The notes: generated by a model not told the origin, from the sequence alone. Shown: positions 15,606-24,101, numbered from the stretch's first letter. The stretch: 34,727 nt of DNA from Desulfonatronovibrio magnus (GCF_000934755.1 NZ_KN882178.1:1-34727); one strand, 5' to 3'. Numbers and translations are program-made.

Positions 15606-16037
15606 AAGCAAATTCTAACTCGTATGTGTGTAAAAAGCAACAAGTAAACTCTTGCTTCCGACTCCGGTGGGGTCTAAAGAGTGTAAAGCAACTTTTTTCG
15701 GCTTAGATCAACCAGCTTGATACTAACCATGATCCCAAACTGGCTGGTATTTTTCGTATTTATCAGATCCACTTGGCTGCAGATCAAAACATGGAATAAT
15801 ATCTACAAACTTTTGCTCCGGATCACGCTGGAGCATAAATCGCCGGACCTGTTTACGAAAAGATGATTCGCGCTGTCGCTGTATCAATCCCATTACCTGC
15901 CCATTAAGGTAGCGCCTGTCTTTACTATTCCTGGAGGTTTTTTATTTGATAATTTTATGAACATATGACAGTATAGATTTTGGACCGTTAAATGTCCTCG
16001 TGCAAAATCTTGGATTTATCGCGCATTTTAAGCCCTT
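15606..16037. other. Intergenic stretch with one possible small gene
   Basis: Apart from the 56-codon frame at 15723-15893 nothing is recognisable. The segment next to the winged-helix gene contains ACAAG-TAAACT-CTTG (about 15640-15655), a short symmetrical sequence that could be part of its promoter region. Confidence 0.4.
15723..15893 (-). CDS. Possible small basic protein, unrecognised
   Basis: A 56-codon frame beginning MGLIQRQRESSFRKQVRRFM and continuing LQRDPEQKFVDIIPCFDLQP to a TAG. The reading frame is open for about 18 further codons upstream without another ATG, so it may be the tail of a truncated gene. Composition is protein-like (basic helix, then an aromatic-rich end), but the ribosome-binding site is poor and I recognise no family. 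It has the same orientation as the winged-helix gene and lies upstream of it. Confidence 0.35.
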   Translation of the reverse strand: MGLIQRQRESSFRKQVRRFMLQRDPEQKFVDIIPCFDLQPSGSDKYEKYQPVWDHG

Positions 16038-16203
16038 AGCAACTTACCGTTTCAATCTGTAGAAAAACAGAAATTGTTACCAGTTAATAGTTAATAGTTA
16101 ATTGTTAATTGTTGAAGAACAAAAGGCTGAATTCACTGCCTTGCACTGATAACAATTATCAGATAACAGATAGCTGCGTTGAGGGCACAGCCCGCATTAG
16201 ATT
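16038..16203 (+). repeat. 160-bp repeat element, copy C
   Basis: Plus-strand match to copy B: AACTTACCGTTTCAATCTGT, a run of 7-bp AGTTAAT-type units (16082-16109), GCTGAATTCACTGCCTTGC, TGATAACAATTATCAGATAA and GCACAGCCCGCATTAGAT. Its right end overlaps the esterase gene and supplies the last codons and the stop. With copy B it brackets the permease/winged-helix block as an inverted pair about 3.1 kb apart. Confidence 0.85.
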
Positions 16204-16743
16204 AAGTTCAGAATCAAGAAGTGGTGAAATGTTTTCAACCATTTTGTCCACCCCAGCTCGGTTGGGATGGAGGCCGTCAGGAAGTGTCAGGTCAGCATTT
16301 CCTGGTATACCTGGCATAAAATCCTCAATAAACTGGACCTGACGCGAGAGTGCAACCTGCTTAAATGCCTGATGAACTTCTGTGCTGTAGGCATCACTAT
16401 GATCTACAAGACACTCAATTCCTGCCAGAACAACTTTTGCACCATGATCATTGCAGGCATCAATGATTTTTTCCAGATTGGTCTTGACCTCACCTGGCAT
16501 TAACCCGACAAATAAGTCGTTGGCTCCAAACTGAACAATCACCAGGTCCGGTTTGTGTCTGAGCAGGGATTGCAGTCGCATAAGCCCATCATGGGTTGTA
16601 TCTCCTGAAACCCCTCCATTGATCACCTTAATCTTCCAACCATCTTTTTGCAGACGTTTTTCCAGTCTGGATGCAAATGAATCTTCCGGAGTAAGTCCAT
16701 ATCCGGCAGTAAGGCTGTCTCCAAGGGCTAAAATTGTGATCAT
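16159..16743 (-). CDS. SGNH/GDSL-family esterase (TesA-like)
   Basis: A 194-residue hydrolase of the TesA/arylesterase branch. All four SGNH blocks are visible: GDSLTAGYG (8-16) with nucleophile Ser10, Gly44 in VINGGVSGDTT, FGANDLF (72-78) with Asn75, and LPDGLHPN (154-161) with Asp156 and His159. It should cleave ester or thioester bonds of acyl substrates. Unlike E. coli TesA it has no signal peptide, so it is predicted to be cytoplasmic. The ATG follows GAGGAG closely. The last 14 or so residues (NLMRAVPSTQLSVI) and the TGA stop are encoded inside a dispersed repeat, so the natural C-terminus was probably replaced. The chemoreceptor gene ends about 80 bp upstream on the same strand. Confidence 0.9.
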   Translation of the reverse strand: MITILALGDSLTAGYGLTPEDSFASRLEKRLQKDGWKIKVINGGVSGDTTHDGLMRLQSLLRHKPDLVIVQFGANDLFVGLMPGEVKTNLEKIIDACNDHGAKVVLAGIECLVDHSDAYSTEVHQAFKQVALSRQVQFIEDFMPGIPGNADLTLPDGLHPNRAGVDKMVENISPLLDSELNLMRAVPSTQLSVI

Positions 16744-16824
16744 GCACTCCTCGCATTGTATTCAAAATAATCAATTAAAATAGATGATTAAAAAAAATGA
16801 CTGTCCAGATATCTTTTATATTTT

Positions 16825-18852
16825 TTAAGTTGATTTCAATTCCTTAATAAGTAATTCCAGTTCCTGAGTTTGAGACGTAAGATCATTGATGGATTGTTTT
16901 GACTGTTCCATAACTTCGGCACTCTGTATGGCAATATTTTTGATATCGTCAATACTTTTGCCAACCTCCTCGCTGGCTGCAGACTGTTCTTCCGTGGCAA
17001 TGGCTATGGATCTAACCTGATCTGCCGCCTCTTCAATGAGGCGTACAATCTTACCCAGCGCTTCTCCGGAACTGTGAGCAAGTTCGGTAGCTTTTTCAAC
17101 AGCCAGCACAGCATTGTCCATGCCCTTAATATTTTCCTCAGTGCCGTTTTGAATTGAATTAATGGCTTCTCCAACTTCCTTGGTGGCGGTCATGGTTTTT
17201 TCCGCGAGCTTGCGCACTTCGTCAGCAACAACAGCAAATCCTCTGCCGGCATCACCTGCCCGGGCAGCTTCAATAGCAGCGTTTAGAGCTAAAAGGTTTG
17301 TCTGGTCGGCAATATCATCGATAACATTCATTATTCCGCCAATATGTTCGGCGCGATTGCCAAGTTGAGCCAGACTATCCTTGACAGAGGCAGACATATC
17401 TTGAACTTCTTTAATTGCTTCAATGGATTTTTTAACGATATGTTCTCCATTGCCTGCTTCCTGCTGGGCCTGATCTGCTCCTTTTGCAGCATTGGAAGCA
17501 TTTCTGGCCACTTCAATTACCGTGGCGTTCATCTGTTCCATAGCTGTTGCTGTTTCAATTGTGCGATTTCGTTGTTCTTCTGAGCCTTGATTGGACTGTC
17601 TCACCTGATCTGAAAGATCATTAGAAGCTTTGCTGATGGTAAAAACTATGTTTTCCAATTGTGAAGCGGCATGATTCATTCCTTCTGTCTTGGCATTTTC
17701 TGCCATTTCTCTGGCCTGATTGGCCTCTATTGTAGCTTTGGTGGCTTTTTCTGATTCCTTAAGGGCCTCGCGTGCTCCATCTTGGGCTTCTTTAATTTTG
17801 GCCTTGAGATTTTCTACCATCTTATTTAGAGCTTGTGCCAGCAAACCAATTTCATCATTGTTCTTAATGGTCAGATTCTCATTAAGGTTTCCCTGTGCCA
17901 CTGACTGGGCATAGCTGGTAGCTGAGGTTATAGGACTGGCGATACTTTTGGAAAATATTGCTCCGGCGCCAATCATTACAGTTCCTATCAGCAGGCTGAC
18001 CCACATTATTGATGATAGTATAGCCTGTTGAGCGCTTTCAATGGTTTCCCTGTCAGTACCGAGAAAATACATGCCCACTGTTTCTCCCTGCAGGTTTTTT
18101 ATGGGCCAGTATGCTGTATCATACCAGATATTGAGTATCTGATTCCGATCCAGAAAAGTTTTTGAGTTTCTAATGACTTTGTCCAGCACTGCTTCATTCT
18201 GCATTTTTGTTCCAACAGCGCGCTGCCCGTTACTGCGAATGCTAGTTGAAAGTCTTGTATCCCCATCAAAAATTGTGGCCTCCACCCCCAGTTTTTCATT
18301 AATGGCATCTACAAAAGTATTGGAACTGAAATCCGTTCCCAGAGTAATCACTCCTACTATTCGTTCAAAAATCTTGACAGGATAGGCAGCTCTTAGAGAA
18401 AGACCAGTTTCCCTGCCTGCTTCTATACCGGCAACAGGTTGATCCTGAATTGCTTTTTGAAAAGAAATTCTGGAAGAAATATTGTCATCTTTAAACTCTG
18501 AATGGCCTCTATAAAGGACATCACCTTCAAAGTTGGAAAAAATAACCAGATCAATGTAACTGGCCTGCATCAGTTCATCAGCAATGTTGGATAAAACTCG
18601 GCTGCTACTGGAGTAAACAGCTGAAGCCAGCTGATGATCCTGGGCTGATCGTCTTGCATTTTCCAGCAAATACTGTTCAAGATCTCTAATCTCGTACTTC
18701 ATTGCTGATTGAAAGTTTTCAATGGTCTTAATTGACTCTTGATCAAATCCTTGAGACACAAAATGTTTAGTAGTGAAAAAAACTGCTGTGCCAAGAAGCA
18801 ATACAGTTATTCCTACCATTATTAACAGTTTCCAGAAAATTGAAATGCGCAT
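16825..18852 (-). CDS. Methyl-accepting chemotaxis protein with Cache-type sensor
   Basis: A 675-residue chemoreceptor. Order: membrane segment 8-27; periplasmic Cache-type domain about 30-278 ([20 protein letters not shown] and [20 protein letters not shown] mark strands of such domains); second membrane segment about 280-300; HAMP about 300-352; long signalling coiled coil with the highly conserved tip at about 505-555, including [18 protein letters not shown]. It binds CheW and CheA through that tip and probably senses a small ligand outside the cell. There is no C-terminal receptor-modification pentapeptide. I prefer the ATG at 18852, which has GGATGG a few bases upstream and directly precedes the basic-hydrophobic N-terminus; an in-frame ATG at 18864 would add four residues. 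No other chemotaxis genes lie in the window. Confidence 0.93.
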   Translation of the reverse strand: MRISIFWKLLIMVGITVLLLGTAVFFTTKHFVSQGFDQESIKTIENFQSAMKYEIRDLEQYLLENARRSAQDHQLASAVYSSSSRVLSNIADELMQASYIDLVIFSNFEGDVLYRGHSEFKDDNISSRISFQKAIQDQPVAGIEAGRETGLSLRAAYPVKIFERIVGVITLGTDFSSNTFVDAINEKLGVEATIFDGDTRLSTSIRSNGQRAVGTKMQNEAVLDKVIRNSKTFLDRNQILNIWYDTAYWPIKNLQGETVGMYFLGTDRETIESAQQAILSSIMWVSLLIGTVMIGAGAIFSKSIASPITSATSYAQSVAQGNLNENLTIKNNDEIGLLAQALNKMVENLKAKIKEAQDGAREALKESEKATKATIEANQAREMAENAKTEGMNHAASQLENIVFTISKASNDLSDQVRQSNQGSEEQRNRTIETATAMEQMNATVIEVARNASNAAKGADQAQQEAGNGEHIVKKSIEAIKEVQDMSASVKDSLAQLGNRAEHIGGIMNVIDDIADQTNLLALNAAIEAARAGDAGRGFAVVADEVRKLAEKTMTATKEVGEAINSIQNGTEENIKGMDNAVLAVEKATELAHSSGEALGKIVRLIEEAADQVRSIAIATEEQSAASEEVGKSIDDIKNIAIQSAEVMEQSKQSINDLTSQTQELELLIKELKST

Positions 18853-19633
18853 TTCACCATCCATTTAGTTTGTTTATTGGTAAATGTTCACCATGTGCAG
18901 AGCCAGCTTTTTTTAACCATTAAGCCCAACAAATTTTAATTACCGGCCCCGGCAATCCATCTTAATCTGTGAACTAAAAAGGCCTGGATTCCCTGGTCAA
19001 GTTGAGAAATGACTGAATTAGACGCTGCATGAACGTGGTAAACAGTTACGTTTAGTATAGAGTATTTATTCAACGTGGCACCCAGGCTGTCACAGATGTA
19101 GTTCACGTACCTTGCTTGCAGACTGGAGCCCGGGAACCTGAAGTGTAAGTTACAGGTTAGTTCTGGGGCCGTCCGGGTGAGGGGCTTTTTACTCTCTAAC
19201 AATTTAAGAATAACGTGGCAAAGGTCGGCTTATGAATCATCTGTGATGTCATGCACTTCACAAGTCTTAATTGTATACTTCGCAAGCTGGTAAATATCAA
19301 TGTTTTTTTTGGAGGTGTTTTGAGCGAGCTAAACTCTGGTCTGGACCTCAAGAATGACGGCTCCTGAAGGTGGATTTCTGGATTAAATTTTTCCGCTAAC
19401 TTCCATGGAAGGTGAGCAAACCATATATTGTTCTATGATCTTGCCGAAGAAAAGGGCATTGACTTTGATCAGACAATGGGTTTTATTTACTGGAAGAGGA
19501 AAGGAAATAGAGGAACAGTGCTGATAAGAATATTTATTCCATCCTGGCAGGGAAATACGCAAAAATGGCTGGTGGGTGGCTTGAAGCCAGTAATTTTTTA
19601 GTAGCATGTCAGGGTGAGCAGGCCCGGTGAAAT
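18853..19633. other. Gene-poor region with repeat debris
   Basis: About 780 bp. It contains a degenerate 53-bp-type unit (about 19148-19199), a fragment of the GGCTCC-type palindrome (CTGGAGCCCGGGAAC near 19122-19136) and a strong GGAGGTG at about 19311 followed by only 15 codons (SELNSGLDLKNDGS). A frame running about 19425-19605 (YDLAEEKGIDFDQTMGFIYW) looks protein-like but has no start signal. I recognise no family and treat both as possible gene remnants. Confidence 0.45.
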
Positions 19634-20413
19634 ATGACTGAACTCAATGCGCGCTTCTGGGAAGTTTTTTTCGAAGTTTACGAGAACCTGCCGCGTCAGG
19701 GTCCGGGAAACCGAACCTGTGCCGCCCAGGCGTTAGAGTTTTGCCGTGAGCTGCGAAAATCACCAGCGGTACTCGATTTGGGATGTGGTGTCGGAGCGCA
19801 AACTTTCCATCTCTCAGAATTATTGCCAGGCTCGATAGAGGCTGTCGATAACCATGCCCCATTTATCGCAATTCTTCAATCCGCTGCTGCTGATCGGGAT
19901 TTATCTCACCGGATAAGGGCGCGGGTTGCGGACATGGCTAATCTGGAATACCAGCCGGGCAGCTTCGATCTCATTTGGTCGGAAGGTGCGCTTTACAGTA
20001 TCGGTCTCCGTAACGCCCTTGGTATTTGCTATGGGTTGTTGCGTCCTGGTGGCTACCTTTCTTTTACCGACGCAATCTGGCGCAAGGAGAACCCGCCTTC
20101 TTCAGTCAAAGACAGTTTCGACATTGATTATCCGACCATGGGGTCACTGGCTGATGATTTGGCGGTGATACAAGACACTGGATTTAAACTCATCGATCAT
20201 TTTACTTTGCCTGATGCAGCGTGGTGGGATGATTTTTACACGCCCATGGAGACTCTTATCAAAGAGTTGCGAGACAAATATGCCAACGATGGAGAAGTCT
20301 CGGCCATACTCCATCAGCTTGCAGCGGAGCCTGAAATGCATCGTCGTTATTCAGATTATTATGCCTACGAGTTTTTCGTGGCACGCCGCCCTCTTGCATC
20401 TGTTGATGATTAA
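19634..20413 (+). CDS. Class I SAM-dependent methyltransferase
   Basis: A 259-residue enzyme with the Rossmann-type methyltransferase fold. Motif I is VLDLGCGVGAQT (46-57), the acidic residue that binds the SAM ribose is Asp72 in IEAVDNHAPF, the adenine-binding loop has ADM (99-101), motif IV-like FDLIWSEGALYSIG (111-124) follows, and LLRPGGYLSFTDA (135-147) is the post-II strand. It resembles the methyltransferase type 11 group acting on small molecules; the substrate is unknown. GGTGA lies just before the ATG. It is followed after about 70 bp by a second, distinct methyltransferase. Both genes look richer in G+C than their surroundings, and the spacer between them resembles an integron attachment site, so horizontal acquisition is plausible. 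Confidence 0.88.
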   Translation: MTELNARFWEVFFEVYENLPRQGPGNRTCAAQALEFCRELRKSPAVLDLGCGVGAQTFHLSELLPGSIEAVDNHAPFIAILQSAAADRDLSHRIRARVADMANLEYQPGSFDLIWSEGALYSIGLRNALGICYGLLRPGGYLSFTDAIWRKENPPSSVKDSFDIDYPTMGSLADDLAVIQDTGFKLIDHFTLPDAAWWDDFYTPMETLIKELRDKYANDGEVSAILHQLAAEPEMHRRYSDYYAYEFFVARRPLASVDD

Positions 20414-20422
20414 GATGATCGA

Positions 20423-20486
20423 ATAATACACTTCAGCGGACGCGGACAAGCTGCGCATGCGGCTGGCGTTCAGCATGAGATGCGAA
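20423..20486 (+). other. attC-like imperfect palindrome between methyltransferases
   Basis: GC-rich imperfect inverted repeat with ends ATCGAAT (left) and ATGAGAT (right, just before GCGAAATG) and arms around CAGCGGACGC and GCGTTCAGC, with centre CTGCGCATGCGGC. The layout and the GAGATGCGAA ending recall degenerate integron attC sites, but neither end matches the attC core consensus fully. Speculative. Confidence 0.25.
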
Positions 20487-21224
20487 ATGAAAGACACTAA
20501 CCGTTTATACACAGACCTGGCCTGGTTGTGGCCGATGTGGGGCGATGCCGCCGCTGAGTACGCGCACTACTGCCGTCACGTTACAGGCATAATACGCCGA
20601 TTCGCCAGGCGTCCCGCAGTCACCTTGCTGGATATTGGATGTGGGGGCGGAAAGAACGTCCTTAATCTTAAACAGGAATTCAATGTCACCGGTATCGATC
20701 TCAGTTCCACCATGCTTGAACAGGCGAAACAGCTCAATCCTGAGTGTACGTTCGTCCAGGGCGATATGCGGACGTGCAGACTGGGGCGGGTTTTTGACGC
20801 AGTGCTGATGGACGATGCGATATCATACATGAGTTGCATGACTGACTTCGAGGCAGCGTTTTGCACCGCTTATGCCCACCTTAAGCCTGGTGGCATTCTG
20901 GTCGCTACTCCGGACGTGACAACCGAAACATTCCAGCAGAACAGGACCACCACAACTCCGGTCACGCGAGACGGACTGGATGTTGTCTTCGTCGAGAACG
21001 TTTATGACCCTGACCCCACGGATGAGCATTACGAAACAACCATTCTGTATCTTATTCGCGACCACGGACGCCTTCGGATTGAGACGGATCACTGGACCAT
21101 GGGGTTATTCGCTCTAAACACTTGGAGACAAGTACTGCGCGAAACAGGTTTCGAGGTGCATGAGGGACGGTATGATCTGGGAGAGGATGAATACACTGTG
21201 TTCGCGTGCGTCAAGACAGGGTGA
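20487..21224 (+). CDS. Class I SAM-dependent methyltransferase
   Basis: A 245-residue methyltransferase unrelated in detail to the preceding one. Motif I is LLDIGCGGGKN (47-57), the ribose-binding acid Asp71 is in GIDLSSTM, FVQGDMR (89-95) is motif II, FDAVLMDDAISYM (103-115) is the substrate-side strand, and HLKPGGILVATPD (131-143) follows. The N-terminal MKDTNRLYTDLAWLWPMWGD is typical of small-molecule methyltransferases that start by binding the substrate lid. The third in-frame ATG (20487) is chosen because it gives that conserved start; ATGs at 20457 and 20475 would add residues encoded by the attC-like spacer. The substrate is unknown. Two methyltransferases in a row could modify the same metabolite or be independent captured genes. 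Confidence 0.88.
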   Translation: MKDTNRLYTDLAWLWPMWGDAAAEYAHYCRHVTGIIRRFARRPAVTLLDIGCGGGKNVLNLKQEFNVTGIDLSSTMLEQAKQLNPECTFVQGDMRTCRLGRVFDAVLMDDAISYMSCMTDFEAAFCTAYAHLKPGGILVATPDVTTETFQQNRTTTTPVTRDGLDVVFVENVYDPDPTDEHYETTILYLIRDHGRLRIETDHWTMGLFALNTWRQVLRETGFEVHEGRYDLGEDEYTVFACVKTG

Positions 21225-21546
21225 ATGCCGAACAAGCCAATTTTTCACTTTCAGACAGGCTCTCGGTTCAGATTGATGGACTTGACGGGATACATTCTGT
21301 TCTTTGTGAAATATTCGCCAGGACCGGAAAATTATTTCTTCGCCTATCTGTCTAAAGTTGGTCAAGGATATGAAGAAGGACTCTCGGCGACTTGAATATA
21401 TTACTGGTTTTGACTTATGGGCTCATGCTGTGGGTTTGCAGCAACTGAAAACCAATCAGGATACAGGCTGTCCTCACAGCATGGTGAATAAATACAAACT
21501 TTTTGCAAAATCCTGTTTTAATATTTTAACCTGAATGGAGGTTCTT
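21225..21546 (+). other. Intergenic region upstream of the protease
   Basis: An imperfect inverted repeat (GCCGAACAAGCC near 21227 and GGCTCTCGGTTC near 21259) lies right after the methyltransferase stop and could be another degenerate attC-like site. A 39-codon frame at 21276-21395 (MDLTGYILFFVKYSPGPENY...) has no ribosome-binding site and is unrecognised. The last 60 bp are AT-rich and should hold the protease promoter, but no box pair is convincing. Confidence 0.35.
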
Positions 21547-22665
21547 ATGAAAGGTAAATTCTTTGGCAGACTGGCAGTGTGTTTAGCTTTTTTGGTTCTT
21601 GCCTGTATGTTAATTCTGACAGGGGGTAATCAGATACAGGCTGGAAACAATTCACTTGTGAAGATTATCGGGGGTGAAAAAGCGCCCCGCGATGCCTGGC
21701 CCTGGATAGCTTATCTGGAAATTGTAGATGATGAAGGGTATCATTTAACGTGCGGGGGATCCCTCATAAGCCCTGAATGGGTGATTACTGCCGCCCACTG
21801 TACTGAAGAAGCTGAGGAAATCACTGTCATACTTGATCGTCACGATCTAACTACCTCCGAAGGAGAGGTAATAGCGGTCGACAGGTGGTATGACTTTCCA
21901 TTTTATGATGAAGATTTTGTTTCATCTGATATTTCACTTTTAAAACTATCAAGACCGTCTTATCAACAGACAATACCGGTAATAGGCCGGGATGCACCTG
22001 TGGATATACTGGCACCGGGCAGTATGGGCACTGTAATCGGCTGGGGAAATACTGATCCGGACGATGAATTCTCAGAGTCTGACATCCTTTTGCAGGTTGA
22101 ACTGCCAGTGATTGATGATGAAGAAGGCATACAGGTTATGTTTGATTACGCAATAGAGCATCAAGGGATAGATCCTGATGATATTACTGAGGAAGAAATT
22201 GAAATCATGCGCAGAACCATGTTCACAGCCGGATACCTTTATGAGCTTAAAGATTCTGGAGAAGGCGATTCTGGCGGTCCCTTCATGATTCAGGATGATG
22301 CAGGTCAGTGGATACTGTCAGGGCTGGTCAGCTGGGGTTTTGGAGATGCAGCCCAGGGGGCTTATGGCGTGTATACAAGGGTCTCGGAATTTTCCTACTG
22401 GATCGGAGATATGTTAGACGGCCATAGGGTTTATGATTATCTGGAAAGTTCTTATCCGGAAATTTTCGGTCCTGTCGGGGCAGAGTCAGAGATTCTGGGA
22501 ATGGAAGATATACCTGTCCACTATCGCTGCTATGATTATAAGCAGGCCTGCCTGGCTTTAAGTCACGGGTTTATTTTTTATATCGGACCACTTAGTGACA
22601 ACGAATTTCTGCCTGTAGGGACTATTGATGAATGGCTTCCTCTGGCAGAAAATGCCGGATATTAA
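21547..22665 (+). CDS. Secreted trypsin-like serine protease (S1 family)
   Basis: A 372-residue exported protease. The signal peptide or membrane anchor occupies about 1-33 (AVCLAFLVLACMLILTGG). The propeptide ends at Lys39 before IIGGEKAP, which matches the conserved new N-terminus of activated trypsins. The catalytic triad is His84 (VITAAHC), Asp128 (SSDISLLKL) and Ser242 (GEGDSGGPF). Asp236, six residues before Ser242, sits at the trypsin specificity position, predicting cleavage after Arg or Lys. The Cys69-Cys85 pair is kept, but the usual Cys near the specificity pocket is Gly238. A very acidic insertion (188-225) and a C-terminal extension of about 75 residues with its own Cys pair (328 and 335) are unusual. 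The second ATG (21547) is used because GGAGG lies six bases upstream. Confidence 0.93.
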   Translation: MKGKFFGRLAVCLAFLVLACMLILTGGNQIQAGNNSLVKIIGGEKAPRDAWPWIAYLEIVDDEGYHLTCGGSLISPEWVITAAHCTEEAEEITVILDRHDLTTSEGEVIAVDRWYDFPFYDEDFVSSDISLLKLSRPSYQQTIPVIGRDAPVDILAPGSMGTVIGWGNTDPDDEFSESDILLQVELPVIDDEEGIQVMFDYAIEHQGIDPDDITEEEIEIMRRTMFTAGYLYELKDSGEGDSGGPFMIQDDAGQWILSGLVSWGFGDAAQGAYGVYTRVSEFSYWIGDMLDGHRVYDYLESSYPEIFGPVGAESEILGMEDIPVHYRCYDYKQACLALSHGFIFYIGPLSDNEFLPVGTIDEWLPLAENAGY

Positions 22666-22781
22666 TCTTTAAGGCCTCTTGTTTTACCGCGGATTATTCC
22701 CGCAACCCTTAAGACTGAAAATACGGGCAAATAAAGAGGCCTCTTCGGAGCAGATGCTTGTTAGGTCTTAGATGATAGTGG

Positions 22782-22808
22782 GGCCTGCTTCCAGCAGGCC
22801 TGATTTCC
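22782..22808 (+). terminator. Possible terminator of the protease gene
   Basis: Perfect 7-bp GC-rich stem GGCCTGC-TTCCA-GCAGGCC followed by TGATTTCC. It lies about 115 bp beyond the stop codon. The T-run is weak, so it may instead be a simple stabilising hairpin. Confidence 0.4.
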
Positions 22809-22994
22809 TAAAAAAATGGCTAAGTTATTCCATAATCAGCACTGGAATGGACAGACATATAGGCTTTTCAGAAGGCAGTTATGCAACAGTGGTAACTGCT
22901 CAAGAACTTCAGAAAAAACATGCTGCAAGGCACAAAAACCTTACTTAAGGCCAGGTTTAGGGATGTTCAAAATATCGATATGCCGTTACTGTTC

Positions 22995-23090
22995 AGTGAC
23001 TAACCGTTGAAAGCCTGTTACAAAAAACAAGAGTTTTTAGTAACTTACCGTTTCTGTCTGTAGAAAAAAACAAGAATTTGTTTAACCTTG
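22995..23090 (+). repeat. Tandem pair of 45-bp repeats, copies D1 and D2
   Basis: D1 (22995-23038) reads AGTGACTAACCGTTGAAAGC and so on to GAGTTTTT; D2 (23039 on) reads AGTAACTTACCGTTTCTGTC and so on to AAGAATTTGTTTAACC. Both keep the order ACT-A-CCG, CTGT, poly-A, ACAAGA, T-rich end. Confidence 0.7.
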
Positions 23091-23206
23091 AAAGAGCAAT
23101 GATGCCCAAGATCCTTATTCTTCAGCCTTCAGTCTGAAAAGCAAGGTTATCGCCCCAACTTAACTATTCTTGTTTAAATTGGGTTGTGGGCACAGCCCGC
23201 ATAAGA
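23039..23206 (+). repeat. 160-bp repeat element, diverged copy D
   Basis: Shares both ends with copies B and C (AGTAACTTACCG at the left, GGGCACAGCCCGCAT at the right) and their spacing. The interior differs: CCAAGATCCTTATTCTTCAG and 7-bp CTTCAGC-type units instead of the GTTAATA units. Confidence 0.6.
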
Positions 23207-23457
23207 CAGGATTAACTGGATGGTCAGAGTAAGCAATTATACCGGAAGCCGCAGATTGCATTAGCCATCGCCAAGGGCGATTGAAGACCTCTTAGACCAC
23301 CTTCCGGGGGGGTAAACTCATAAAATGCCTGCCTTGACAAGGACTTTAGAAAAAATTTTGAAGCTGGTCGTCTTCTATCCATAGTCAACCATAACAACTC
23401 ATTCTGCAAGCGATTTTTCAGCTCTAAATCGCTCTTAAAAATGGCTCAACTTCGTCA

Positions 23458-23598
23458 TTAGTCGTGAATAAGTTTATCTCTGATGCCAGCCATACTTTTC
23501 CAGGGTACATCGCTACAGCGCAAGCGAGCTTCTGTGCTAAGGTTTTTGGTTGCCTCACCAATGATTTCCAGATTGCGTATAACAGCATTCCGGGTTTT
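23458..23598 (-). pseudogene. HepT (DUF86) toxin remnant
   Basis: Minus-strand frame of about 46 codons. It reads [20 protein letters not shown], then [17 protein letters not shown] and a stop. This is the hallmark centre of HepT/DUF86 toxins, ending at the RX4H part of the RX4HXY active motif. The Tyr and the C-terminal helices are lost to an immediate TAA. The N-terminal half is missing because the frame closes at a TAA inside an A/T run (23599-23601). No MntA-type nucleotidyltransferase partner is present. Confidence 0.85.
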
Positions 23599-23744
23599 TT
23601 AATATATGTCTCATTTTCACTGACACGTTCCGGTGATACCTGCTTATCCGGTTGACTGAGTGTGTGGATACCCGTCAGAACTCCCCTTATCTAAGCAGAT
23701 TGCTTACCAGTAAAAAAAAATCCTGATGCTTACTATGTGCTTTT

Positions 23745-23988
23745 TCTAAGTAACTACAATCGTATAGGTAATAAATTCAGAGCATTATGGTTTTACCATA
23801 TAGATTGCTTCGGTCGCTTAGGCCCCCTCGTGGGTGACAGGTTTTCAGCAACTACATCCCTGACAGCTCAGGTGTCATTGCGAGCGAGTCTTCGAGCGCG
23901 GCAATCTCTAACGTGCTAAGGCTGGTTTTTTAGTTACTCGCAGGCTCGGTCTTGGGCCGCCCGGGTGAGGAGCTTACAAGTAATTTGA
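23745..23988 (+). repeat. 250-bp composite repeat, copy 2
   Basis: Copy of 11566-11815 with the same order of blocks, ending in a 53/54-bp palindromic unit (23932-23985, AGTTACTCGCAGGCTCGGTC to CAAGTAATT). It ends about 35 bp before the tRNA gene. Confidence 0.8.
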
Positions 23989-24023
23989 TCAATTGCAGAG
24001 TGTGCCAGGTAAGCTTTTGTTGG

Positions 24024-24101
24024 TGGTGCCCCCGCCAAGATTCGAACTTGGGCAAACCAGGATTAGGAATCCTGTGCTCTATCCTACTGAGCTACGGGGG
24101 C
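24024..24101 (-). tRNA. tRNA-Arg (anticodon CCU)
   Basis: Folds as a normal tRNA on the minus strand: acceptor GCCCCCG pairing with CGGGGGC, D-arm GCTC...GAGC, anticodon stem CAGGA/TCCTG with loop TTCCTAA (anticodon CCT at 24065-24067), T-arm CCAAG-TTCGAAT-CTTGG, and an encoded CCA end (24024-24026). It reads AGG codons. No attachment-site duplication of its 3' end was noticed nearby. Confidence 0.97.

Larger units (their letters stand above)
22666..24023. other. Repeat-rich region without intact genes
   Basis: About 1.36 kb. Contents in order: long-range inverted repeat AGGCCTCTT...AAGAGGCCT just beyond the protease stop, a GC-rich hairpin (22782-22800), two tandem 45-bp repeats, a 160-bp-type element, the HepT remnant and the second 250-bp composite repeat. 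No other supportable frame. Confidence 0.6.

Noticed and set aside
18853-18960. Possible flagellar sigma factor promoter (GCCGGTAA) upstream of the chemoreceptor
   Set aside because: The -10-like sequence has no matching -35 box at the required spacing.
18936-19202. 88-codon minus-strand frame upstream of the chemoreceptor
   Set aside because: Made largely of repeat sequence, without start signal or domain.
21276-21395. 39-codon frame upstream of the protease gene
   Set aside because: Protein-like composition but no ribosome-binding site or family; kept only as a note in the intergenic entry.
24024-24101. tRNA-Arg as an integration site of a genomic island
   Set aside because: No integrase gene and no duplicated tRNA 3' end were seen within the window.
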